A stretch of DNA of 64,000 nucleotides from Oscarella lobularis. Taxonomy: Eukaryota > Porifera > Homoscleromorpha > Homosclerophorida > Oscarellidae. The stretch lies in contig NC_089185.1 in assembly GCF_947507565.1 (NCBI RefSeq), positions 1,612,001 through 1,676,000 on the forward strand. Direction: 5' to 3'. Under the pieces are notes generated by a model, which saw only the letters and a list, made by a program, of their open reading frames with translations, was not told the origin of the DNA and searched no databases. The stretch's first letter is position 1. Each line of letters begins with the position of its first letter. The translations under genes were made by a program, and so were the position numbers. Of this stretch, positions 53,528 through 64,000 are shown one piece after another.

Positions 53528-56311
53528 TTACATTCGCAGGAAATAGTTACCGGAGGTCATAATAGTATCCTCGGTGATGCAGAAAAACTTTTTCATTTCG
53601 GTTGGGCTCTTCTGCATGTACTCCAATAAGCCACACTCTTGCAGTCCCTCTCTGATTTGATTGAGAGCCGCCTGTATGCTAGTGAGACAGTAATGAAGAG
53701 TACATGACTGAATCAACCCGTTCTTCCAGCCAATCTCTGCCATGGCGAGTGGCCTCTGGAAGCCCGTTTCAGACACCACTTCTATGTTGCTTTCATCTGC
53801 GAATAATGATTGAAGGTCTTCATTCGTCTCACAGTCCACAATCTGAATTATTGGTCACATTCTAGATCACGCAGTAACAAGAAGAGAAAATACAATACCT
53901 TTCTTGTGAGATCCCTTGCCAAAAGATTTGGTATGTCTTCAGATGTTACCGTTACGTCAGTAATATTTCCTGATAGGAAATACTCAAAAACGTATGGAGA
54001 AAGAACGGGAACCCGGAGCCGCCGTGAGAAAGGCTCATTGCCATTAGTTTTTCCAAATGCACGTAGTCGCTGTTCTGAAAGAACCATAATCATGTTGATG
54101 TACTCTCAAGAAAGTGTTCCGATGCATTACCAGAAGCATTTCCGGATTCTGAATTGGTGCTCGATTGTTCACATCTCCTTGGCACAAGTGACTATTAATG
54201 TCTTCGGCAAGCAAACGCCAGAACTCGCGAAGAGGCCCTCCGGTATCAATAGCACTTTCGCACAAGAAATCGATCTGTGTGCAGTATTATAAAGAAGCTA
54301 GATTTCCTAAACAGACTTTATCATACCGTTATCTGCCTCCACGGATCAAATCGTTTGCGACGACTGTACGCAATTGCGTCTTCAAGAATATTTTCTCGTC
54401 GCACAAAAAGTGTAACAGCATTGTCTTCCCTTATCTTTGAAGACATTATGTTGCCAATTTAATCATGCTGCAAAAGATTTGTGGCACGACACACACCGCG
54501 GGCGGACTAACGCACGTTTTGCTCTTTTGCTCTTGATCACTTCGACTGGCAGTTGAAAAAAGTTCGGCAATGCTCTAGTTCAATTTTTGTTACAGTTTTT
54601 TACATAGATTTGAAGCTCACCTCGACAGGCTTTACTGACACATTTGTTATGAGTTTGACGTGCGCTTTACCGTGAAACAGGTCACCAATTGCGATAAACG
54701 ATGCGGTCTCTAAAGGAATTTCTCCAAGAGGACGACAACTGGCATTCAAAACCTTGAAGTAACAAGGGTCGGCAATGGATTCATGAAGAGAAATCCAAAA
54801 TAAGATGTCCTACAATAGAAAATGACTGTAATATCCGTTTGAAGTTGACAAATACTTGAAAAAGGGCTGTGAATTCAAATTTCCTTTTTTGACCCGAAGA
54901 ATTAGGAAACGTTACTTTCACTGTCACCACGTGTACTTGTCATTTTCAGGCGAAGGAGGTAAAAGAGCCGCCAGTTGTCGTTTGTAAGACTGACGTAGCT
55001 AAGAGTCATCATTGTAAAAAAAATGTTTAAAAATGTTCCCACCATCAAATCATCATCGCGTTTCTTCACTTCGTTATCCTAAACATGGAACAAAGCATCA
55101 CAGTAAACATTATTTGATATAACCATTGATTCGCGGCACTCTTTCAGCGAGTTCTCATACGCCTCATCCTGTTGTGCTCTTATCTGACGCCACTGTATGG
55201 TGCCATGTAAAAATGCAAGAGTACGTGCAATAATGTGGTTACCTCATTCAACTTTTCAGTTGCCGTCACGTTGGTAAAAGAGTTCTCATCTCGTGTGAGA
55301 TCAATCTCTTTTGAAACTTCGGTGCCATCAGTAAGATCAATTTCTTCTGCAACCTTTCTCGCTCTTCACAGAAAGAAAAGTCCGTTATGATTTAGCAAGA
55401 AGTAAACAGTCTCACGCAGAAGCATGGAACAATGACGTTGTCTTATTCTCCCCACTTCTTTACTGCCGAAAAGGAGTTGCATTCTCGAAGTCGTCGCCGC
55501 TATCACAATCCAAATTGTCACTAATTTCGGAAGTACAGTAGCAGAACAAATTAGACTTATTTTTACCAATGCTGCTTACCCTGGTTTACCGCATGACTGA
55601 ACGTGCTGTTTCAAATCCGACATTTTCTTCGGAGATTTGCAGTGGGGGCATTTCAATGTCACCTAAGAGGAAGAATACTTTAACTGCATCACTTAGCAAC
55701 TATTTTTGTGTACTGTGTCACTGCTCTCTGGGATTGGCTCCAGAGACAGTTTTGCAAGTAGCGGACGTATGTAGCACTTGGCCTGTCCCAGTGTTACGCG
55801 CAAGATTGCCGCCCCCGTTAAGTCTCCGACACTCTCCAGATCCTTAATGCTGCTGCCTGACGCTTGCAGCAACTCGTAACCAGTACTTTGGAGAGGTGGA
55901 AACGCGTCAAGAAGTGCTCTGTGCACTTCAGTGGACGAGACATTGCCAGGGACTGACACCTCCTTCTCTCCCAATCCGGCCTTTTGTAGCTTCACTTTGT
56001 AGGGCCGAGCTGGAGCAAAATTGTCGCTGGGGCTCGAGAGACAGGTGAAACACCTCGTCCACGTTTGTGGTTTCGCAGTAGGCAGCGAATTACCACGCCG
56101 CCTTTTTTCCCACGACTAATGTCAGGTTTGAGGCGACCAGCAGACGAAGAAGAGAAGTTGAAAAGCCTTGCTGTTGGAGAGCTCTCAGGTGTTCCCTCTC
56201 CTGTTCGTCCTCGCGGAGTTTGCTTTGCAATTTCGCGTAAAGAGATTTGAGGGCTTGAGCCTCTTTTTCAGCCCTTTGTTGACGTACCTTTGCCGCCGCG
56301 CTTTGTTTCAC
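53528..56311 (-). CDS. HECT E3 ligase (G2E3-like), multi-exon, C-lobe absent
   Basis: Exons in order: a coiled-coil-like start (QRAEKEAQALKSLYAKLQSK), a GLGEKEVSVPGN..GYELLQ region typical of this ligase family, a C2HC/UBZ-like finger (LKCPHCKSPKKMSDLKQHVQ, about 55650-55590), acidic exons (EEIDLTDGTEVSKEIDLTRD), DILFWISLHESIADPCYF, SRRKRFDPWRQIT, then the HECT N-lobe: FLCESAIDTGGPLREFWRLL, a block with LMAMSLSHGGSGFPFF, and ALNQIREGLQECGLLEYMQ. Introns are short with GT..AG. The LMAMSL block is in a shifted frame, entered at GGAAAAAC and left at TTCTTTCTCC, so there are two compensating indels or sequencing errors. Coding ends at a donor (about 53548) homologous to that in the first HECT gene; the C-lobe with the catalytic cysteine is not found. 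Confidence 0.65.
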
Positions 56312-58249
56312 CGTTTTATCTTCTTATGTGCCCTTTGTCAGTCCGCCGGGGACCACGGTGTCAGAACTTTACGTGTATTTTAACTAACTTAGTCCGGACT
56401 TAATTAAACTAGATAATTGCGTAACTTTTGTGAATAAGAAATACCTTACCTTAGAACAAAGATTGCTATAGCAGTTTCAATTTGTGAAATAAAATTATTT
56501 TGTATAGTAAAATGCGTTCTTTGGGACTGAATTTTTTTGGCAAGCAGAAGAGACATCAAGAATGTAATTGACAATACAGAATCTATTGCCATGGCAACCA
56601 AACAGACGAAAAAAGTTTACGTGTGATAATTTTTGAAACAAGGTTTCTGCACGCAGAGGAAAACGCCGCAGCGGTCGCATTTGAAAGACGGCCTGCTTTC
56701 GCATTTCTTGGCGCGGCACCTTTTCGTCTTGTTCGGGTGGAAAACAGGGAAGTGGCGGCCGCTGTTTCGTTGCATGTACACCAACTGTTCCCCGAAAGCT
56801 CTCTTCTCCGATCAATTCGTCAGCGAGAAGGAGACGACATTCCTTCTGCGTCATTTTTTTCAGCCTTTTGCTTCCTTGTACAGGATAAAGGCATTCACGG
56901 CGGCGGTATCAATTAGGTAATAAAAAATTCGCATGTACCACTTGATACCTTCCCTGCTGCAAGAATAGGTCTTACGCAGGTTTTCAGCCAGATCAACTCC
57001 CCCCATGTATTGACTGTACTTTTTGACAGCTATGGGACACTGGATTTCAAGATCCTGTCCACGGCTGTCATGCCTGATGACAGTGCCAAAGACATCAGGG
57101 GGAGTTATGGTGTTGATAAGGCCCACAGCTTTTTTGTCCATCCAAAAAAAGCAGTGGACCTCTGGCTGCAACCTGCTGCCGTTGGAGTCTACCGCGAAGT
57201 CGGAGACGGAGGCTCCTCGTGGGGTGCGCGACTTCTTCATTCGATCCTTGATTGTAGCTGGGACGCCCTTCCTCTTTTCCCGGCAAGTGCCAATCATGTA
57301 CGTGTTGCGGAGGAGTAATTCGAAGGCCAGTAAAGGAGAAGAAAAAAAGTTATCACAGTAGATGTGATAGCCTTTGTTAAGGTAAGGAGCCGCCAGAGTC
57401 ATCACAACTCGCTCCCCTATGCCGCCTTTCTTCGCCAAGTCGTCGTCCTTTCCTTTGTACAGATGGAAAAGTAGAGTATATCCATTCTCAGAATCGCATC
57501 TAAAAAATGTTATAAAAAACGTTATAAAAATATATATCTGCTTAAATGACCCACATCTTGAAACCGTATTTTACTGGTTTTGCTGGCATATATTGTTTTA
57601 TTGATTTTCGTCCCTTGAACTTCATCATTGCCTCATCCACCGATAAATTATGGTGGGGTTTGTACGCTGCTGTGCATCTATAATATTATATATTGTGTAT
57701 AGTGTATCAAATGTACAGTGCCAATCAGCATAAGCTTCCAAAACGACCCTCGTGCGCTAAAATGCGCAAAATTTCAAATTTCAAATATTTTTTACTTCTT
57801 ACTTCAATTTTCGAATAAAATACACTTTGACCTCCTTCTTAAGCCAAAAAAACGCGACGAAATTCTTTCATGAACCTTCAGAAATCCACTTTACGCTACG
57901 ATTTCACTTGTTAGACGTCTTATCGTTTTTCTCTTTCATTCCGCGATCGCTTGAAGAGCGACTTGCTTCATCTTGTGCCTTATGAAAATATCTAAAAATT
58001 CATAATAGCGATTTTCGATTCGATCTATCGTTTTCGCTCAAGATCGAAATTCGTGAAATCAGGTGGTCCGGACTTCTTCGATTTTCTAGCTTCACCGATC
58101 GATCCCAACCGCAGTTATTTAGACAAACCTAGAGAAAAAGAGTTTATCTAACTTTTCATAATAGCGATTTGCGGAATTCGGCTTTGTTTTTGAGAACGAA
58201 GTGGTGAAACTTTACGATTTTTTCATCTAACGCGCGCGTCACTTCCGGA

Positions 58250-58586
58250 ATGGAATCTTTCTCGTTTTCTGCGATAGTGAAGGGTGTTCGCTTTTACGAT
58301 GGCTACGACAGCATCGTAGAGGGTCGAAGAGTCGTCTGTCAATGGGACAGCGGAAATCGCCACGACGCGAACGCCGTCAGCGTCTATTCGTTGCTGCAAG
58401 GGCGAAAGGTCATGGCAGGACACCTTGAACGCGACGTCGCTGCTTTCGTCGGGCCTCTCCTGAGGCAAAATCGCGTGACAGTGAATGGGTGAGTGAAATT
58501 AATCGAGATAGACATGTAATTATCATAATTCTATTAGCATTTTTACCTCCCTACCCGGACGGATCGAACTCGTATCGATGCCGTGA
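58250..58586 (+). CDS. HIRAN-domain protein encoded in the mariner-like element
   Basis: Two exons: 58250-58488 and 58538-58586, separated by a 49-bp GTGAGT..ATTAG intron, giving about 95 residues. It begins MESFSFSAIVKGVRFYDGYD, then CQWDSGNRHDANAVSVY (the P.N..D.NAV element of HIRAN), MAGHLERDVAAFVGPLL, and after splicing IFTSLPGRIELVSMP. The domain is complete and no break was seen. HIRAN domains in other proteins bind DNA 3' ends; a role in the element's mobility is only a guess. It is transcribed opposite to the transposase and converges on it. Confidence 0.6.
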
Positions 58587-58959
58587 TGCCGACGTCCGCC
58601 TGACAGTGAATGGCGACAAGAGAGCGATCTCACAAGTGGAGGATAACTGTAAAGACATGTAGATTGTTCTTGCTTCTAATTCACCAGCGCCAATATAAAT
58701 AGAACTATGCAACCCTAACACGAAACTACTGCACTCTTAAAAGTTTTGAAGCACAGTTACTCAATATTTAAACACAAAATGTAAATATAGTTATATATGC
58801 TTGCCTAGATATAGAATATAGGTTAAAAAGAATCTGTTGTTCTAATTCTTCTGTGGGACTTGTATTGCTTCACTTGATCTTCCAACTCTCTCCCTCCTAA
58901 GGAAAATGATTTATTAGGTATTATGTGTTTCAATATTATTATTAATAATTTACCTATTT

Positions 58960-60770
58960 TTCCAGACATGTATGCTTGGTGATATTCCCTTGTTTTCCTG
59001 AAGAATTTCCTGATGGTATCTAAAGAAACAAGATCAAGTGATCCTGGGAGGAGATTTCTTAAAGACTTCAGACTATAGTTGCACTTAGCTCTTGTGTGCC
59101 TCTTCGCTTGAGCCCAAACACGTTCAATGGGACTAAGAAAAATCTATATTCTTGATGTATCTTTTTCTTGTATTCTTACTTCAATTCACAATGGAATTTA
59201 GGAAGAAACAGAACGTGATGTCCTCTTTCTTCAATGAGCTGCGTTCGCTGGCGAAGTCCTCATGCTGTGATAGGATGGCCGTCATTTCTGGTTGCTTCAT
59301 TTTGGAGCAATCAACTCCCCTCTCCGTAAGAACCTAAATTATCAATCTAATTAAAATGCAAATATTTTTTTTAGATAATACCTGTCTAAGGCCCTTTGGT
59401 TCCCCATTAGCATCCACCATCGATTGAGGCACCCCACGATAGACCGTGTCACGCATCAATGGCTGAACGCCGCCGCTTTTGACATGCATTTTAGATGCAA
59501 CTAGGGCATCGTCAGCCATAGCTTTGTGACAGGTACTGCAAAAATAATTTAGTTGAAAAACTGTAATGCCATTGGTATTCATTTCAGTACACCTTTGATC
59601 GAACACCCAAAGAAGTGTGTGTTCACGTGGGTTGTAGCGCTTCTCCGCAATGTCCAGCGCAGTCTCCAGTTGAGCGATGAATTTGTCCCTGTTCCAGAAG
59701 CCTTCCCGATGAGATCCAATCTCAAGGACTGTTCGAGCTATAAATAAAAAAGTAAATCAATTCCATAATTAATCGTATTTATCTCTAGACTGACCGAAGA
59801 CCCCATTGTGCTGGAGATATCCTCCGTGCTCTTCGATGAAGTCAGAGACCATGAGACCAGCCCCTCTGCCCTGCAAGACAAATTTCGGTACGTGTATAAG
59901 CAAATATTTTGTTGTTTGCTTACCTTGGGCTTCAAAGCAGTTTGATCTGGCTGAGCCCACATAAGCGACTGGTCATCATTCGATTGGAAGGTGCTCTCGT
60001 CGTGATAAATGGTCACCAGGACGTTGCCTTCGTCAAACCCTGCAACAATTACTGTACAATTTCCAACATGCATGCCGAAAACATATACCAATTGTGCTGC
60101 CGACATCCTCTTTGTTGTCTGATGGCAGTGGAGGGCACTTGTGCGATTGTCAGCAACAAGTGTAACATTTTAGCAAACCTCTCGTGACCGTCGAGGTAAA
60201 CCGACTTCCGGTTCGCGCTGACTCTTGAGAAACCTAAAGAATGCAAAAAGCGGCCAGCGGTAGGCACAGAAACGGACGTAGGGAAATGAGGGGGAAGAAC
60301 AAGAGATGGAAGGAGATCGTCGTTTAGGTAACGAGCGAAGTCCACCACGGTCATATTTGGCTTGCCACGCACGCACGAGTTCAGGCGCACCCATTTCGCG
60401 GCTTTACGCGACAATCCTCGTGGTCAATTATGGAATCGCGAGCGTATCTACCGCGCATAGAATCGGGGAACTCGCCTGCGTTGCTGATGAACTTCGAACG
60501 CCAGTCGCGGATAGTTCTTCCCGATTTTCCCACAATTGATCCCACCTTCTCCGCAATGGCGACCTTTCCGACTTGCGTTTCCTGCCGGTAAATCTCGAAA
60601 ATCAGCAGAGAAATCATACGTGAGACGTCAGCTGAGCACGATTCTGCCCACTCGCAGACGCTCGTCCAGATGTCGTTCTCTGCGTAGGGTGGTCCTGCAG
60701 GTTCGTCGCTGTTATCGCAGTCGGAAGGCGCAGCAGGAAGGCGCGAGGGCGGATCTAAGTAATCGATCAC
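58960..60770 (-). pseudogene. mariner-superfamily-like DDE transposase (multi-exon)
   Basis: Exons in order: DVSRMISLLIFEIYRQETQV (N-terminal helices), CVRGKPNMTVVDFARYLND and LHSLGFSRVSANRKSVYLDG (paired HTH region), TIYHDESTFQSNDDQSLMWA (first catalytic Asp), then across a 50-bp intron GRGAGLMVSDFIEEHGGYLQ, EGFWNRDKFIAQLETALDIA, TLLWVFDQ (second Asp), CHKAMADDALVASKMHV, GVDCSKMKQPEMTAILSQHE and LPKFHCEL, then after a further intron PIERVWAQAKRHTRAKCNYS (the catalytic Glu in NPIERVW). A 1-nt shift lies near 59200 before LPKFHCEL. The NPIERVW block and the TA target place it in the Tc1/mariner superfamily; the exact family is not named here. Confidence 0.8.
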
Positions 60771-62559
60771 GCGTCAATTAGCATATCGACGCGTCATCAA
60801 CTATAATTAGCTTACCAGGTGAAGAAGAGCGCTTAGTCAGCATATGCTGCGCTCGAGAATCAAAAATACGCTTGAGAGAACGCTTAGAAGCCATCGCAAT
60901 CGAAAGAACACCGAGATGTGATAACGCGCGTTCGCTGTTGCCATGAAACGGACAACACGTACGGGCAACTATACCTTTTGTGACGACACTTCATGTAATC
61001 AATCATCGGATCGTCATTGGCCGAATCCCTAACTAAAGAACGCAGCGTTCTAGAACTCCGGGACCTCAATGGAAAAAAAATTAGTCTTTCCCGGATCGAA
61101 CGATGTCTTCGGGGACCCCGTACGATCTACGTGCTCTGCGCAATCGCGCTATAGATTTTGGAAGTTTATGCTGATTGGCACTGTATATATTGTACAGAAT
61201 TTATTATACTTACCTCTCACTGATCATCGTTACAAGCTGTTTGATTTTATGCACTTTGTCGTGGTTTGCCTGCCTTGCCACTGGATTCTCAGCGTCATCG
61301 GCAAAGTGAAGAGCTGACAACAAGGCACGAAATCTCCTGTAACCCATGTTTCGTGTTGCGTGAGCCGATTTCAGAAGTGGGTGATGACACCAATTATCCT
61401 CTACAAATGGGGCGGATTTTATCCCAAACGCCATTAGCATACCAAACACGACCAGTATTTCGTTTTTGACGTCGAAAAAGATGGATTCTAAAGAAAGAAA
61501 TGATTCCTGAATTGTTGTGAAAGAATGTGTTACCGTTTTTTCCGTGCCTGTTTGTTTTGATGAAAATGTGATTCATCACAACATCGTCAAAGAAACGGCG
61601 AAAAACCAGACCGGTGTTTCGTTGCCCGTCAAAACCGTAGTGATTCCAATTGGCTCGGTGCACTCGTCAAACGTCGGAACATTCGCGCCAGCGGCGAACA
61701 CTTTTTTGGTGTAATCGTCAGGAAGAACATTTTTCAGTTCCGTCACTAGTCGGGATCTGCCTTTCTGGCGACGTGGAGGAGCCGTAGCGCGACGTTTAGG
61801 AGTGCGCCTACGACGTCGACGGAGAGGGATATCGCCCTCGTCCTCGTCCTCGTCGTCGTCGCTCTCTTCACGAGCCTCGACCTCTTCACTTTCTACTCCG
61901 TCGTCGTTTTCGTCATCCGCTTGGTACGAATTGTCGTTTCCGTCATCGCCGTCGTCATCAAAATCGTCGTCAAGATTGTCTTCGGGCCTCCCACTCCGTC
62001 CACCTCCCGGGCAGCTACCGCTTTCCGCGCGTAGTCCGAAGACGCTTGCTCCTATCGACGAGAGGACATGCTGAAATTCGCGCTCTCCTTTTGGCGTCAA
62101 TTTGTATAAAATATTTTCGTCGTCGTCGTCATCGTAAATTTCTTCGTCGCCGTCGCTCTCTTGTTCGCTTTCGTACTCGTCGCTTTCGTACTCGTCGCTT
62201 TCGCTATCGTCATCGACTTCGTCTATATTAGATTCGTCATCGTCTGTAAGAAAATAATCAATATGTAAATAAATTTTACCTGTTTTTGAACGTTTTGCGG
62301 GTGGCGACGTCAAGACGCTTTCGTTCATCGATTCGTTCATCGATTCGTTCATCGTTTCGTCCACTTTAGGATATTCTTAGATGATATGATGCTACTAAAA
62401 ATTCGGGGAACTTACATTGAGCTCGCGAGATCGGATCGATCGAAGAATGCGGCGAATCCTCTTCAAAATGAACTTCTTCGTCATTGTCTTCAATCTCGAG
62501 GTCTCCGGCATCGCCAGAGACGTTCATGAGAGCTTCCGCAGCTTCGCCTGCATTCATTC

Positions 62560-62880
62560 AGAGTAGCCACGCCAATGCAAAGAGATATCCGGCTGAAGTT
62601 AGCGCGCGCAAGTAAGAAAAAAACGGGCGTTTTTTCGCTCTTACCGATCTTACTGCCAAAAATAAGAGTTCTCACACACTATGTAAGCACAGAACACGGT
62701 TTTCGAATAGCGAAACCACTGTACGAACGCTGAAACGCAAAATCAGAAACACTTGCGCGCGCTAAAAAAACCAAACACGAATTTCTCAACAGATTTTAAT
62801 TTTTAGTCCATAAAAAATCGAAACACACTATTTAGCTGGAAAGTGCTTTATCCAACGTGGTAGGCCTAGTTTGGCAGAGT
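62560..62880. other. no gene recognised
   Basis: Probable 5' flank of the piggyBac gene; its terminal repeat was not identified. Confidence 0.35.
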
Positions 62881-62883
62881 TCC

Positions 62884-63945
62884 CGAAATTTCGTGAATTT
62901 CCGGTGACGTGCGACCACGTTATCAATCGTCGACGTCAGTTTAGGGACAAAGAGGCCTCGTCGCAAATTTTTACAGCCGGACGATGTGAAAAACGGTAAA
63001 ATAAAGGATCGCTACGTTTCCGTTTCGAGAAACGGTCGAATTTCGCCATTTTCAGAGATCGTGCGATCACGTGACCTTAGCACGAACGTCGACGCGAGCC
63101 CAGGATACGTATATCTATACGCTGAATTATAAACCGCTGACGTAGAGTACAACGCGCAAGCGCAAACAGGCACCGTGGTCCCCGATCGGCAGATATGAGC
63201 GAAAAAAATCGTAATACTGACAAAGGGCATGCACTTCTATTATTTTCGGCGACTGTGGTGTTAGACTTTTATAACGCCAACTTCTGTTCCTTGGCGAGAC
63301 TTATTTAAAATTGATGTGTACGTAGCTAAGAAAAAAAACTTTACTGAACTAAAAAAGGTGTTTACTATGGCTATTCGAATTTTGAAAAAGGCGTCAAAAT
63401 ATGACGTCATAAAGGTAAAAAGCGTTGTTTTGCTGATTTTTTTTGAAGACAGGAGACATCGAGAAGATAATTGGCAACTTCGGAAGCGGTTGCCATGAAA
63501 ACAAAATTAGCAAAAATTTACTAATCAACAATATTTTTAATTTTTTACGAAATTTTAGTGTTAGTGCGTAGAGAACATCGAATAAAATCTATCGAGCTAA
63601 AAAGAGTTACAGATATCGTGGTTTCGTTTTTTTTCCATTTTTGCGAAAATTCGCCAATGACGTTGATATCACCGTATCGCTGACGTCAGGGTTAGGAACA
63701 AAGAGGCCTCGATAAAAAATTCTAACGCCGAACGATGTTAAAACGATAAAACATGCGATCGCTACGTTGCCGTTTCGAAAAAAAACAAATTATGCCGTTT
63801 TCAGCGGCGATATGGTCACGTGACCTTAGGAGCGACATCGAAAGAACCCCCGAATACCTTTATACACCAAATAATACCCTGTAGACAAAGAGAAAACGCG
63901 CACGCGCAAAAGGCACTGGAGTCACAATCCCGCAGACATAGGCAG
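62884..63945 (+). repeat. about 300-bp diverged direct repeat pair
   Basis: 62884-63195 and 63641-63945 share GACGTCAG, then GGACAAAGAGGCCTCG, GATCGCTACGTTTCCGTTTC, TCACGTGACCTTAG and CGCGCAAGCGCAAA in the same order, 756 bp apart. The intervening segment (63250-63600) has no gene. Part of it (63446-63520, AGGAGACATCGAGAAGATAA) also resembles 56540-56625 downstream of the piggyBac gene, in the same orientation. Confidence 0.65.
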
Positions 63946-64000
63946 ACATAGATATTAAGACATGAGAACTGCTTAATCTCTTCGATGTTCCCTGTCGATG

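Larger units (their letters stand above)
57716..61183 (-). mobile_element. mariner-like element in a piggyBac intron
   Basis: 3468 bp with TIRs CAGTGCCAATCAGCATAAGC at 57716 and the inverted CAGTGCCAATCAGCATAAAC at 61183 (28 bp with one mismatch). TA flanks both ends (57714-57715 and 61184-61185), the target of Tc1/mariner elements. It contains a DDE transposase gene (-) and a small HIRAN-domain gene (+). Removing it restores a normal-length piggyBac intron. Confidence 0.88.
56617..62557 (-). pseudogene. piggyBac transposase gene interrupted by mariner-like element
   Basis: Exons: 62557 to about 62420 (MNAGEAAEALMNVSGDAGDL), about 62365-62281, 62243 to about 61530 (long acidic region, then FFDDVVMNHIFIKTNRHGK after a 1-nt shift near 61590), 61487-61214 (MLMAFGIKSAPFVEDNW, LHFADDAENP, IKQLVTMISER), 57677 to about 57560 (YKPHHNLSVDEAMMKFKGRK with a catalytic Asp) and about 57501-56860 (YHIYCDNFFSSPLLAFELLL, a second Asp). 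After stops or shifts comes the C-terminal cysteine-rich finger (RCRAKKCESRPSFKCDRCGV) ending at 56617. The exon junction 61214/57677 is in frame (ER|CTAAY), so the 3.5-kb insert lies in a former intron of about 70 bp. Small breaks make it probably inactive. Confidence 0.85.

Noticed and set aside
1-64000. tRNA or rRNA genes
   Set aside because: No cloverleaf with A/B boxes or rRNA core sequence was noticed by eye; a covariance-model search would be decisive.

Overview
The window is eukaryotic nuclear DNA. Likely spliced genes have very short introns (about 35-90 bp with GT..AG ends), coding density is low, and almost every recognisable gene belongs to a DNA transposon or retroelement. The mix (RPA-carrying Helitrons, Merlin, piggyBac, hAT, a TTAA-flanked THAP element, CACTA, PIF/Harbinger, a Mutator-like element, Ty3/gypsy, a Crypton-like recombinase) together with HECT ligases of the G2E3-like type suggests an early-branching invertebrate such as a sponge or cnidarian. 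That is inference; no marker in the window proves it. One 200-N assembly gap lies at 38056-38255.

Layout. 1-7.2 kb: a PIF/Harbinger remnant (1.9-2.5 kb), pogo-like element ends, a possible small spliced gene on the minus strand (4.6-5.0 kb) and a GT-rich minisatellite. 7.2-15.1 kb: Helitron copy 1 (+), an RPA-like gene followed by a Rep/helicase gene, both broken. 15.1-22.1 kb: foldback repeats including a 583-bp near-perfect palindrome, an integrase-core transposase fragment, a 19-bp tandem repeat, a Mutator-like pseudogene with a nested MITE, and the N-lobe exons of a HECT ligase (+). 22.7-32.7 kb (-): a Ty3/gypsy remnant whose integrase region is split by Helitron copy 2 (23106-30930). That copy has both termini intact, an uninterrupted RPA gene and a spliced, apparently intact Rep/helicase. 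A Crypton-like fragment abuts the retroelement.

35.2-39 kb: an ORF split by a hAT element (35420-38298) and followed by a HIRAN-like domain. 39.2-42.7 kb (-): a long multi-exon gene of a family I recognise only as recurrent and uncharacterised. 43.4-45.2 kb: a TTAA-flanked element with roughly 210-bp inverted repeats, a THAP gene and a convergent second reading frame. 48.2-50.1 kb: a degraded CACTA transposase. 50.2-52.6 kb: two Merlin transposases in convergent orientation. 53.5-56.3 kb (-): a second, fuller HECT gene. 56.6-62.6 kb (-): a piggyBac transposase gene with a 3468-bp mariner-like element, itself carrying a HIRAN-domain gene, sitting in one of its introns. 62.6-64 kb: a diverged direct duplication.

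The strongest results are two nested insertions whose empty sites can be read directly from the sequence. Helitron 2 lies between A and T inside a Pol codon series, and the mariner-like element lies at TA in a piggyBac intron. Both Helitrons share the order RPA then Rep/helicase and related 3' hairpins. Most other transposases carry one or a few frameshifts or stops, so the region reads as a layered transposon graveyard with one Helitron that may still be coding-competent.
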